Assembly (NCBI RefSeq): GCF_000730165.1
Contig: NZ_CP022110.1
Coordinates: 937,501-1,001,500 of the forward strand
Direction of reading: 5' to 3'
Length of the DNA: 64,000 bases
From: Nitrospirillum viridazoti CBAmc
GTDB taxonomy: Bacteria; Pseudomonadota; Alphaproteobacteria; Azospirillales; Azospirillaceae
Numbering within the stretch: position 1 is the first letter of the stretch; every line of letters starts with the position of its first letter. The notes below the pieces were generated by a model, which saw nothing but the letters and a program-made list of their open reading frames with translations, made no database searches and was not told the origin of the DNA. Position numbers and translations under genes: made by a program. Shown here in pieces: positions 45,659 to 53,092 of the stretch.

Positions 45659-45688
45659 GCCGCCGGCATCCCGGGGGACGCCGGCGGC
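45659..45688. repeat. GC-rich hairpin between S10 and S9 peptidase genes
   Basis: A perfect 9-bp stem GCCGCCGGC / GCCGGCGGC encloses TCCC / GGGA, giving a nearly continuous hairpin. There is no T tract on the minus strand. It may limit read-through from the S10 gene or protect mRNA ends. Confidence 0.5.
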
Positions 45689-45761
45689 GGAATGGACCGA
45701 AGATGGGGCCAAGCCCATCACCGGGCAAGTGCCTGTTGGACCAGGGTAAAGCGGTCCGCTC

Positions 45762-47345
45762 TTATGCGCCGCCCGAGGTAGCCTTATCGTAGAAGGCGTC
45801 CAGGTCGACGACCAGCTGCTTCAGGGCGTCCGGGTTCAGGTAGATCATGTGCCCGGACGGATAGTACTTGAACGTCACGTTCTTCCGCTGCGCCGGTTCC
45901 AGTGCCATGTGGTTGATGTCGTACTCCGTGTTGAAGAACGGCGTCGCCATGTCGTAATAGCCGTTCAGCGACAGCAGTTGCAGGTGCGGGTTCTGGCGCA
46001 TGGCCAGGCTGAGGTCCAAGGCCACGTCCGGCACCTCCAGCTTGCCGACGTTCGGCACCTTGTGGTGCCAATCCCACTGCTCGTTGGCGTCGTCGGACCC
46101 GGCGCGATACTCCAGGTCCGTCTTATAGCCCAGGTCGCCGGCCAGGTAGGCGCGCAGGCTGGAGATGAAGGCGCTGTTGATGGCGCTGTCGGACGGGTCG
46201 TACTCCGGTCCCTCGCCGGCGGCATCCGTGTCCACGCCCAGGAAGCGGCTGTCGAAGCGGCCCACCGTCTGCCGCTTGTCGCGCAGCAGCTCCTTCTGAA
46301 AGCGGAACAGGTCGATGCGCAGCTTGGCCCGCTTCAGGTACTCCGCGGACAGGCCGGTGAAGGTGGCCAGCTGCTTGGCCACCGCATCCTCTTCCTCCGC
46401 CGATATGGTCTGGCCCTTGGCCAGCGCGGCGGCATAGGGGCCGCGCGCGAAGACACGCGCCTGCTGCACGAAGGCGGCCAGGTCGGCCGGCTTGTTGGGG
46501 ATGCGGTTGTGGTACCAGGCGGTGGCGGCGTAGCTGGGCAGGAAGGCGATGTAGCCCTCGTCATAGCCCGGCTGCAGGATGCCGTAATTCAGGATGGACG
46601 ACAGCAGGATGACGCCGTTCAGGTCCATGCCGTCCTGCTGCAGCCGGTTGGACAGGGCCGCCGACCGCGTGGTGCCGTAGGACTCCCCGAACAGGAATTT
46701 GGGGGAGTTCCAGCGGTTGTTGAGGCTGACATAGCGGCTGATGGCGCGGGCGAAGCCGTCCACGTCCTGGTCCACGCCCCAGAAGTCCTTGCCCTTGGCC
46801 TCGCCCAGGGGGCGGGAATAGCCGGTACCGATGGCGTCGATGAACACCAGATCGGTCTTGTCCAGCAGGCTGTCGTCGTTGGCGGCGAAGTTGTAGGGCG
46901 CCGGGGCGTTGCTGTCCGGGCTGGCCGTGCGCACGCGGATGGGCCCGAAGGAGCCCATGTGCAGCCACAGGCTGGCCGAGCCGGGGCCGCCGTTATAGAG
47001 GAAGGTCACCGGCCGCTTGGCCGCCGGCGCGCCCTCGGCCGTGTAGGCGACGTAGAAGACGCTGGCCGTGGGCTTGCCGTCATTGTCGCGGATGGTCAGG
47101 GTGCCGGCCGTCGCCTGATAGCGGATGCTCTTGCCCTTGATGGTGACGGTGTGCGACGTGGTCTTGGCCGTCTCGGTCACGGGTGCGCGGGCGGTGGCCG
47201 CCTCGATCTGTTCCGCCACCTTGCCCTTGGGCGTGTCGTCGTCGCCGCCCTTGTCCTTCTTGTCGTCCGGCCCATTTGCAGCCCACCCGGCCACGGCGAC
47301 GGAAGTTAGCAGCACCGCCGTCAACGCCACGATCGTCTTACGCAT
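45762..47345 (-). CDS. Secreted S10-family serine carboxypeptidase (copy 1)
   Basis: I use the ATG at 47345 (MRKTIVALTAVLL), giving 527 residues, exactly the length of the neighbouring paralogue; GGGAG lies 8 nt upstream. A signal peptide is followed by a Lys/Asp-rich linker and an alpha/beta hydrolase domain. The serine is Ser222 in FGESYGTTRS, with TFLYNGGPGSASLW forming the oxyanion region. The Asp and His of the triad fall in the C-terminal half (MATPFFNTEYDINHM and YYPSGHMIYL). It should remove C-terminal residues from peptides outside the cytoplasm. Confidence 0.93.
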   Translation of the reverse strand: MRKTIVALTAVLLTSVAVAGWAANGPDDKKDKGGDDDTPKGKVAEQIEAATARAPVTETAKTTSHTVTIKGKSIRYQATAGTLTIRDNDGKPTASVFYVAYTAEGAPAAKRPVTFLYNGGPGSASLWLHMGSFGPIRVRTASPDSNAPAPYNFAANDDSLLDKTDLVFIDAIGTGYSRPLGEAKGKDFWGVDQDVDGFARAISRYVSLNNRWNSPKFLFGESYGTTRSAALSNRLQQDGMDLNGVILLSSILNYGILQPGYDEGYIAFLPSYAATAWYHNRIPNKPADLAAFVQQARVFARGPYAAALAKGQTISAEEEDAVAKQLATFTGLSAEYLKRAKLRIDLFRFQKELLRDKRQTVGRFDSRFLGVDTDAAGEGPEYDPSDSAINSAFISSLRAYLAGDLGYKTDLEYRAGSDDANEQWDWHHKVPNVGKLEVPDVALDLSLAMRQNPHLQLLSLNGYYDMATPFFNTEYDINHMALEPAQRKNVTFKYYPSGHMIYLNPDALKQLVVDLDAFYDKATSGGA

Positions 47346-47360
47346 CCCCAGCTCCCTGTT

Positions 47361-47403
47361 GCGGGTTGTCATCAAATTGTTTGATGTTTGATGACAAGCC
47401 CGC
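47361..47403 (-). promoter_or_regulatory. Long hairpin/palindrome in front of S10 copy 1
   Basis: TTGTCATCAAA and TTTGATGACAA form a perfect 11-bp inverted repeat, extended by GCGGG / CCCGC with one bulged base. A shorter palindrome ATCAAA-TTG-TTTGAT overlaps it. It lies 16 nt upstream of the start codon, between a likely promoter and the ribosome binding site. It could be an operator or a translation-blocking hairpin. Confidence 0.6.
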
Positions 47404-47451
47404 TGTCCAGCCCATTGCGCTGGGGAGCGACATCGTGACCTTATTTTAGTG

Positions 47452-47568
47452 TTCCCTCATGCGCCGGGCGCCAGCATCCGCTGGCTTGGCTTCCTCGCTG
47501 CGCCCTGCGGTGCTCGCTCCGGCGCCCGCAGTCGCGGGCTACCAGCGGCATGGCTCCCATGCCGCTGG
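47452..47568 (-). repeat. Structured dispersed repeat, copy B
   Basis: Read on the minus strand, this copy opens with a 12-bp perfect hairpin (CCAGCGGCATGG / CCATGCCGCTGG) at 47542-47568. TAG and GCCCGC-GACT-GCGGGC follow (47524-47539). A GCCGG / CCGGC closing helix surrounds GGAGCGAGC, a GCAGCGAGGAAGCCAAG segment and the hairpin GCCAGC-GGAT-GCTGGC (47470-47485). It ends TGAGGGAA. It lies between the two S10 peptidase paralogues, in their direction. Confidence 0.8.
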
Positions 47569-47594
47569 CTGGTCCCGGCGCCTCTTGGGAAGCC

Positions 47595-49178
47595 TTACGG
47601 CGCGGCCGGCGCCGCCTTGTCGTAGAAGGCGTCCAGGTCGGCCACCATCTGCTTCAAGGCGTCGGGATTCAGGTAGACCATGTGGCCGGAGGGGTAGTAC
47701 TTGAAGGTCACGTTTCGGCGCTGGGCCGGTTCCAGCTGCATGTGGCCGATGTCGTATTCGGTGCCGAAGAACGGGGTGGCCATGTCGTACCAGCCATTCA
47801 GCGACAGCAGCTGCAGGTGCGGGTTCTGGCGCATGGCCTGCGCCAGGTCCAGGGCCACGTCCGGCATTTCCATCCGCCGGTTCTCGATCTTGTGGTGCCA
47901 GTCCCACTGGCCGATGGCGCCGTCGGCGCTGCGGCGGTAGTCCAGGTCGGTCTTGTAGCCCAGGTCACCGCTGATGTAGGCGCGCTGGCTGGAGATGAAG
48001 GCGCTGGTGACCGCGTTGGAGGAGGCGTCGTACTCCGGTCCCTCGCCGGCGGAATCGATGTCCACGCCCAGGAAGCGGCTGTCCAGGCGGCCCACCGTCT
48101 TGGCCTCGTCACGCAGCAGTTCCTTGCGGAAGCGCTGCAGGCTGACGCGCAGCTTGGCCTGCTTCAGGAAGGGGACCGGCAGGCCGGTGTAGGCCGACAA
48201 CTGCTTGGCGACAGCGTCCTCTTCCTCCGGGGTGATGTCCTGGCCCTTGGCCAGCGCCACGGTGTAGGGGCCGCGCGCGTAGTCCCGCACCTTTTGCAGG
48301 AAGGCGGCCAGGTCGGCGGGCTTGTTGGCGATGCGGTTGTGGTACCAGGCGGTGGCGGCGTAGCTGGGCAGGTAGGAGATGAAGATGTTGTCGAAGCCCG
48401 GCTGGCGGATGCCGTAGTTCAGGATGGACGACAGCAGCACGACGCCGTTCAGGTCCATGCCGTCCTGCTGCAGCCGGTTGGCCAGGGCGGACGAGCGGGT
48501 GGTGCCGTAGGACTCGCCGAACAGGAATTTGGGCGAGTTCCAACGGTTGTTGATGGTGACGTAGCGGTTGATGGCGCGGGCGAAGGCATCCACGTCCTGG
48601 TCCACGCCCCAGAAGTCCTTGTCCTTGGCGTCGCCCAGCGGGCGGGAATAGCCGGTGCCGACGGCATCGATGAAGACCAGGTCGGTCTTGTCCAGGATGC
48701 TGTCCTCATTGGCGGAATAGACATAGGGCGCCGGCGGCGTGTTGTCCGGCGCGCTGGTGCGCACGCGCACCGGCCCCAGCCCCATGTGCATCCACAGGCT
48801 GGCCGAGCCTGGGCCGCCGTTGTAGAGGAAGGTCACGGGCCGCTTGGTCGCCGGCGCGCCCTCGGCGGTGTAGGCGACATAAAACACGCTGGCCGTGGGC
48901 TTGCCGTTGTCGTCCCGGATGGTCAGGGTGCCGGCGGTCGCCTGGTAGCGGATGCTCTTGCCACGGATGGTGACGCTGTGGGCGCTGCTCTTGGCCGTTT
49001 CGGCAATGGGGGCGCGGGCGGTGGCGGCGTCAATCTGCTCCGCGATCTTGTTCGCCTTGGACCCGTCCTCGCCGCCTTTGTCCTTCTTGTCCTCGGCCCA
49101 GCCTTGGGTCGCTGCGCCGGTCATCAGCACGGCGGCCAGCGCCGCCGTTGCCCATTTCGCTCCAGCCATCTTTTTCAT
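47595..49178 (-). CDS. Secreted S10-family serine carboxypeptidase (copy 2)
   Basis: This 527-residue paralogue of the downstream gene has the same length, signal peptide, linker and motifs. The serine is Ser223 in FGESYGTTRS; the oxyanion stretch TFLYNGGPGSASLW is identical, and the His region is YYPSGHMVYL. The two copies differ mainly in the N-terminal linker and in surface regions, which suggests a fairly old tandem duplication with possible change in substrate range. It should act in the periplasm or outer surface. It is upstream of copy 1, with a structured repeat between. Confidence 0.93.
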   Translation of the reverse strand: MKKMAGAKWATAALAAVLMTGAATQGWAEDKKDKGGEDGSKANKIAEQIDAATARAPIAETAKSSAHSVTIRGKSIRYQATAGTLTIRDDNGKPTASVFYVAYTAEGAPATKRPVTFLYNGGPGSASLWMHMGLGPVRVRTSAPDNTPPAPYVYSANEDSILDKTDLVFIDAVGTGYSRPLGDAKDKDFWGVDQDVDAFARAINRYVTINNRWNSPKFLFGESYGTTRSSALANRLQQDGMDLNGVVLLSSILNYGIRQPGFDNIFISYLPSYAATAWYHNRIANKPADLAAFLQKVRDYARGPYTVALAKGQDITPEEEDAVAKQLSAYTGLPVPFLKQAKLRVSLQRFRKELLRDEAKTVGRLDSRFLGVDIDSAGEGPEYDASSNAVTSAFISSQRAYISGDLGYKTDLDYRRSADGAIGQWDWHHKIENRRMEMPDVALDLAQAMRQNPHLQLLSLNGWYDMATPFFGTEYDIGHMQLEPAQRRNVTFKYYPSGHMVYLNPDALKQMVADLDAFYDKAAPAAP

Positions 49179-49194
49179 TCCCTGCTCCTGCCCA

Positions 49195-49209
49195 TGGATT
49201 TTGTATCCA
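49195..49209. promoter_or_regulatory. Palindrome in front of S10 copy 2
   Basis: TGGAT-TTTGT-ATCCA lies 17 nt upstream of the start codon of S10 copy 2. It resembles a small operator. The evidence is only its symmetry and position. Confidence 0.3.
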
Positions 49210-49260
49210 ATAAAAATTTGATGGTGGAAGCAGGTACGTTTGTCCAGCCCGGACCCTGCG

Positions 49261-50235
49261 TCAGGCCGGCAGGCAACCCGCGTCCGTCAGCGTGGTGGCC
49301 ACCGCCTGGTCCAGCGGCGTGTGCGGTTCCGACCCGAGGAAGGCCTTGAGCTTGGCGTTCTCCAGCCGCACCGGCCGCTGCCACAGATAGCGCATCTCGC
49401 GTAGCTCGCGGAACATGGTGACGAAGGGCGACGCCAGGGTCACCAGCCACCAGGGGAAGGTGGTGATCGTCGGCTGCCTTCCGCCCCGTGCCACCACCAC
49501 GCGCTGGATGGCGCGGGCCATGTCCACGCCCCGCTCCAGCCAGTGGCCGCCGAAGTGGAAGGTCTCGAACGCGGCCAGCTCGCTTTCCCGCGCCAGCAGG
49601 CGGGCCACCGTTTCCGCCACGTCGGGCAGGTAGGCCCAGGCGTGGCCGACCGCATGCGGCCCGGGGTAGGAAATGGAGGTCACCGCCTTGCCCGGTTTCA
49701 CCAGCCCCTGGCCGAACCAGTTGTTGCCGGCGTGGGGCCCGAAGAAGTCGCCACAGCGCAGGATCAGGACGCGGGCACCCTCGGTCGATGCCTGGCGCAG
49801 CCGCCGCTCCATGGCCACGCGGATGCCGCCCTTCACCGTGACGGGGTTCTGCGGCGACTCCTCGGTCAGGTCGGGCTGGGCGTCGGGGCCGTAGTTGTAC
49901 ACCGTGCCCGGCAGGACGATGCGGGCGCCCACGGCCTTGGCGGCGGCGATGGTGTTGTCCATCATGGGCAGCACCAGCTTGTCCCAGTCCTTGTAGCCCG
50001 GCGGGTTCACGGCATGGACGATGACATCGGCGCCGGCGGCGGCCCGGGCCACGTCGGCGGCGTTCATGGCGTCGCCCTGGATCCACTGGGCGGTGGCCAG
50101 GTCGGCGCGGCTGCCCCGTCCCCTGGCCAGAGCCTTCACCGTCCACCCATCGGCCAGCAAGCGGGCCGCCACGGCACCACCCACCCCACCCTTGGCCCCG
50201 ACCACCAGGACCGTCTTGCCGTTCGTCTTCGCCAT
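49261..50235 (-). CDS. NAD(P)-binding epimerase/NmrA-like protein
   Basis: I use the ATG at 50235 (MAKTNGKTVLVVGA) because of the excellent GGAGGAAAAG site; this gives 324 residues. The nucleotide loop is VVGAKGGVGGAVAARLL. Further extended-SDR features are VIVHAVNPPGY, YNYGPDAQPDL and RCGDFFGP. The classic YxxxK is not obvious, so it may act as a redox sensor or an atypical epimerase/reductase. It is divergent from a LysR regulator with a 97-nt gap. Its substrate is unknown. Confidence 0.85.
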   Translation of the reverse strand: MAKTNGKTVLVVGAKGGVGGAVAARLLADGWTVKALARGRGSRADLATAQWIQGDAMNAADVARAAAGADVIVHAVNPPGYKDWDKLVLPMMDNTIAAAKAVGARIVLPGTVYNYGPDAQPDLTEESPQNPVTVKGGIRVAMERRLRQASTEGARVLILRCGDFFGPHAGNNWFGQGLVKPGKAVTSISYPGPHAVGHAWAYLPDVAETVARLLARESELAAFETFHFGGHWLERGVDMARAIQRVVVARGGRQPTITTFPWWLVTLASPFVTMFRELREMRYLWQRPVRLENAKLKAFLGSEPHTPLDQAVATTLTDAGCLPA

Positions 50236-50296
50236 CTTTTCCTCCGTCGGCGTCATTGCGATGCCGGGAAGGTGACGGGTCGAGGTGTTAAACGGA

Positions 50297-50306
50297 ATTG
50301 CGTAAT
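50297..50306. promoter_or_regulatory. LysR-type operator half in the divergent region
   Basis: ATTGCGTAAT is a symmetric site of the ATT-N4-AAT kind favoured by LysR proteins. CGTCATT / AATGACG arms also occur across the same gap. It lies 26 nt before the LysR start. Confidence 0.4.
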
Positions 50307-50332
50307 GACGTTGAATAGATATACATAAATTT

Positions 50333-51232
50333 ATGACTAAGCAGGAACCCGGCTGGGAACTCTACCGCTCCTTCCTGGCGGTGCTGCGCGAGGGCAGCCT
50401 GTCGGCGGCGGGGCGCGCGCTGGGGCTGACCCAGCCCAGCGTGGGCCGCCATGTGGAGGAGCTGGAGCGCGCGCTGGGCGCCACCCTGTTCACCCGCTCC
50501 CCCCAGGGACTGACGCCGACCGAAACGGCACTGGAGCTTCGCGCCCATGCCGAGGTGATGGCCGCCGCCGCGGCCGCCCTGCTGCGCGCAGCGTCGGGCC
50601 CGGCCGATGAGGTGGCGGGCAGCGTGCGCGTCACGGCCAGCGTGGTGGTGGGGGTGGAGGTGCTGCCCCCCATTCTGGCCGCCTTTCGCCGCGACCATCC
50701 CAAGGTGGCGATTGAGCTGTCCCTGTCCAACGAGACGGAGGACCTGCTGCGGCGCGACGCCGACATTGCCGTCCGCATGGTGCGCCCCACGCAGGGGGCG
50801 CTGGTGGCCCGGCACCTGGGCGTCATCGCGCTGGGGCTTCACGCGCACCGCCGTTATCTGGAAACGCACGGCACCCCGGCCAGCTGGGACGATCTGGCCA
50901 ACCACAGCCTGATCGGTTTCGATACCGAAACGGCTGTCATCCGCAGCCTGCGCGCCCGGGGGCGGTATTTCGGCCGTGAGCATTTCGCCTTCCGCGCCGA
51001 CAGCGACGTGGCCCAGCTGGCCGCCATCCGCGCCGGTTTCGGCATCGGCATTTGCCAGGTGGGGCTGGGGCGCCGCGATCCTGACCTGGTGCACCTGCTG
51101 CCCGGCACCCTGGGCTTCGACCTCGATACCTGGTTGGTCATGCATCCGGACCTGAAGTCCAGCCGGCGCGTGCGTCTGCTGTACGATCATCTGGCGCTGG
51201 GTTTGGCGGATTATATCCGCAACGGCCAGTAA
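50333..51232 (+). CDS. LysR-family transcriptional regulator
   Basis: The 299-residue protein has the N-terminal winged helix (ELYRSFLAVLREGSLSAAGR, LTQPSVGRHVEELERALGAT) and an effector domain (about 95-290). It is divergent from the NmrA-like gene, which it probably controls. Next on the same strand is an FAH-family hydrolase gene. Confidence 0.92.
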   Translation: MTKQEPGWELYRSFLAVLREGSLSAAGRALGLTQPSVGRHVEELERALGATLFTRSPQGLTPTETALELRAHAEVMAAAAAALLRAASGPADEVAGSVRVTASVVVGVEVLPPILAAFRRDHPKVAIELSLSNETEDLLRRDADIAVRMVRPTQGALVARHLGVIALGLHAHRRYLETHGTPASWDDLANHSLIGFDTETAVIRSLRARGRYFGREHFAFRADSDVAQLAAIRAGFGIGICQVGLGRRDPDLVHLLPGTLGFDLDTWLVMHPDLKSSRRVRLLYDHLALGLADYIRNGQ

Positions 51233-51337
51233 CGCGGGGGGCGCCATGAAAGGATCGGCATTGCCAGCGGTGTCAGATTGGAAGAAAACTGCGACCGCTA
51301 ACAGAGCGCCTTTCTAATCAGGGACAGGACTTTCCCC

Positions 51338-52189
51338 ATGAAGCTGCTGCGTTACGGCCCGGTGGGCCAGGAGAAACCCGGCCTGCTGGATGCCGCCGGC
51401 CAGATCCGCGACCTCTCGGGCCATGTGGCCGACATCGGCCCCGCCCAGCTGTCGGCCGAGGGCTTGGCCGCCCTGGCGGCGCTGGACATCGCCAGCCTGC
51501 CCGTCGTGTCCGGCAGCCCGCGCCTGGGCGTGCCCTACACCGGGACGCCCAAGTTCCTGGCCGTGGGCCTGAACTACGCCGACCATGCCGCCGAATCCAA
51601 CCTGCCCCTGCCCAAGGAGCCGGTGCTGTTCACCAAGGCCATCAGCTGCCTGAACGGCCCCAATGACGACGTCATGCTGCCCCAGGACAGCGTGAAGAGC
51701 GATTGGGAGGTGGAACTGGGCATCGTCATCGGCAAGACCGCCCGCTATGTCGACGAGGCCGACGCGCTCAGCCACGTCGCCGGCTATGTCCTGGTCAACG
51801 ACGTGTCGGAGCGTGAGTACCAGATCGAGCGGGGCGGCACCTGGGACAAGGGCAAGGGCTGCGACACCTTCGGCCCCGTCGGCCCCTGGCTGGTGACGGC
51901 CGATGAGATCGCCGATCCGCAGAACATCGACCTGTGGCTGGACGTGAACGGCGCCCGCCGCCAGACCGGCAACACCGGCACCATGATCTTCGGCGTGGCG
52001 ACGCTGGTCAGCTACATCAGCCGCTTCGTCACCCTGCAGCCGGGCGACCTGATCACCACCGGCACCCCGCCGGGCGTGGGCATGGGCGTGAAGCCGGAGC
52101 CGGTGTTCCTGAAGGCTGGCGACGTCATGCGCCTGGGTTCCGACCTGCTGGGCACGCAGCAACAGACGGTCATCGCCTGGCGGCGCTGA
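51338..52189 (+). CDS. Fumarylacetoacetate hydrolase (FAH)-family protein
   Basis: The 283-residue protein carries an N-terminal short domain and the FAH catalytic domain. Seen are FLAVGLNYADHAAESNL, the Glu pair region DWEVELGIVIGK, NDVSEREYQIERGG and the loop TGTPPGVGMG near the end. Acidic residues in these segments hold a divalent metal. The family cleaves or decarboxylates beta-diketo acids (fumarylpyruvate, acylpyruvate, HHDD, 2-keto-3-deoxy sugar acids). The close match to ureidoglycolate lyase/2,4-diketo-3-deoxy-L-fuconate hydrolase-type proteins would fit fucose breakdown, but that is inference. It ends at a strong terminator. Confidence 0.9.
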   Translation: MKLLRYGPVGQEKPGLLDAAGQIRDLSGHVADIGPAQLSAEGLAALAALDIASLPVVSGSPRLGVPYTGTPKFLAVGLNYADHAAESNLPLPKEPVLFTKAISCLNGPNDDVMLPQDSVKSDWEVELGIVIGKTARYVDEADALSHVAGYVLVNDVSEREYQIERGGTWDKGKGCDTFGPVGPWLVTADEIADPQNIDLWLDVNGARRQTGNTGTMIFGVATLVSYISRFVTLQPGDLITTGTPPGVGMGVKPEPVFLKAGDVMRLGSDLLGTQQQTVIAWRR

Positions 52190-52212
52190 GCGCGTCCGGC
52201 ACAATTGGTGTA

Positions 52213-52246
52213 AAAGCGGGGGACGGGGAAACCTGTCCCCCGCTTT
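52213..52246 (+). terminator. Strong terminator after the FAH gene
   Basis: A 12-bp perfect stem AAAGCGGGGGAC / GTCCCCCGCTTT with a 10-nt loop is flanked by A and T tracts. Confidence 0.88.
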
Positions 52247-52260
52247 GCTGTGAGGGGCCC

Positions 52261-53088
52261 ATGCGCATCCTGGTCACAGGTTCCTCCGGCCCGCTGGGCG
52301 CCGCCGTCGTGCGCCAGGGGCAGGCGCACGGTTGGGCGGTGACGGGGCTGGACATCCGGGCGGGCGCCACCACACACATCCAGGCCGACGTGGCGGATGC
52401 CGACGTGCTGGCACGGGCGGTGGAGGGCCAGGACGCCGTCATCCACGTCGCGGCGCTGCACGCGCCCCAGGTGGGGCGGCTGCCGGACGCCGACTTCCAC
52501 CGGGTGAACGTCCAGGCGACGGCGACGCTGCTGCGCCTGGCGGCCGAGGCCGGGGTGGGGCGCGTCGTCTACACCTCCACCACCTCCCTCTACGGTCATA
52601 GCTTGGTGCCGCCGCCGGGCGGCCTGGTCTGGGTGGATGAGCAGGCGCCCGTTCGGCCGCGCGACATCTATGACGAGACCAAGCGGGCGGCTGAGGATCT
52701 GTGCGCGCAGGCCAGTCCCCGCTTCGCCCGGGGCCTGGCGATCCTGCGCATCGCCCGCTGTTTCCGCGAGGCCGCGCCGGTGCGTGCCGCCCATCGCCTG
52801 CACCGGGGGCTCAGCATGGCCGACGCGGCGGCGGCCCATGTGCACGCGGCGGCGGGCACCGTCCCCGGCACCTTCCTCATCTCCGCCCTGACGCCTTTCC
52901 GGCGGGAGGATGCCGGGGCGCTGGCGACGGATGCGGCGGGCCTGATCCGCGCCCGCCTGCCCCGGGTGGCGGCCCTGTTCGACCGCCGGGGCTGGCCGCT
53001 GCCGGCGCGGCTGGACCGGGTGTACGACGCCGGCCGCGCCGCCACCGTGCTGGGCTTCCGCCCGCGCTTCGATTTCTCGCGGCTGTGA
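52261..53088 (+). CDS. NAD-dependent epimerase/dehydratase (extended SDR)
   Basis: I use the ATG at 52261 (MRILVTGSSGPLGAAVV), the true Rossmann start; GAGGGG precedes it. The 275-residue protein has the GxxGxxG loop, an acidic DIRAG at the end of strand 2, and YDETK with catalytic Tyr and Lys. Family members act on nucleotide sugars or small hydroxy compounds. It follows the FAH gene across a terminator and overlaps nothing; its stop is 4 nt from the convergent M13 peptidase. Confidence 0.87.
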   Translation: MRILVTGSSGPLGAAVVRQGQAHGWAVTGLDIRAGATTHIQADVADADVLARAVEGQDAVIHVAALHAPQVGRLPDADFHRVNVQATATLLRLAAEAGVGRVVYTSTTSLYGHSLVPPPGGLVWVDEQAPVRPRDIYDETKRAAEDLCAQASPRFARGLAILRIARCFREAAPVRAAHRLHRGLSMADAAAAHVHAAAGTVPGTFLISALTPFRREDAGALATDAAGLIRARLPRVAALFDRRGWPLPARLDRVYDAGRAATVLGFRPRFDFSRL

Positions 53089-53092
53089 GCGC

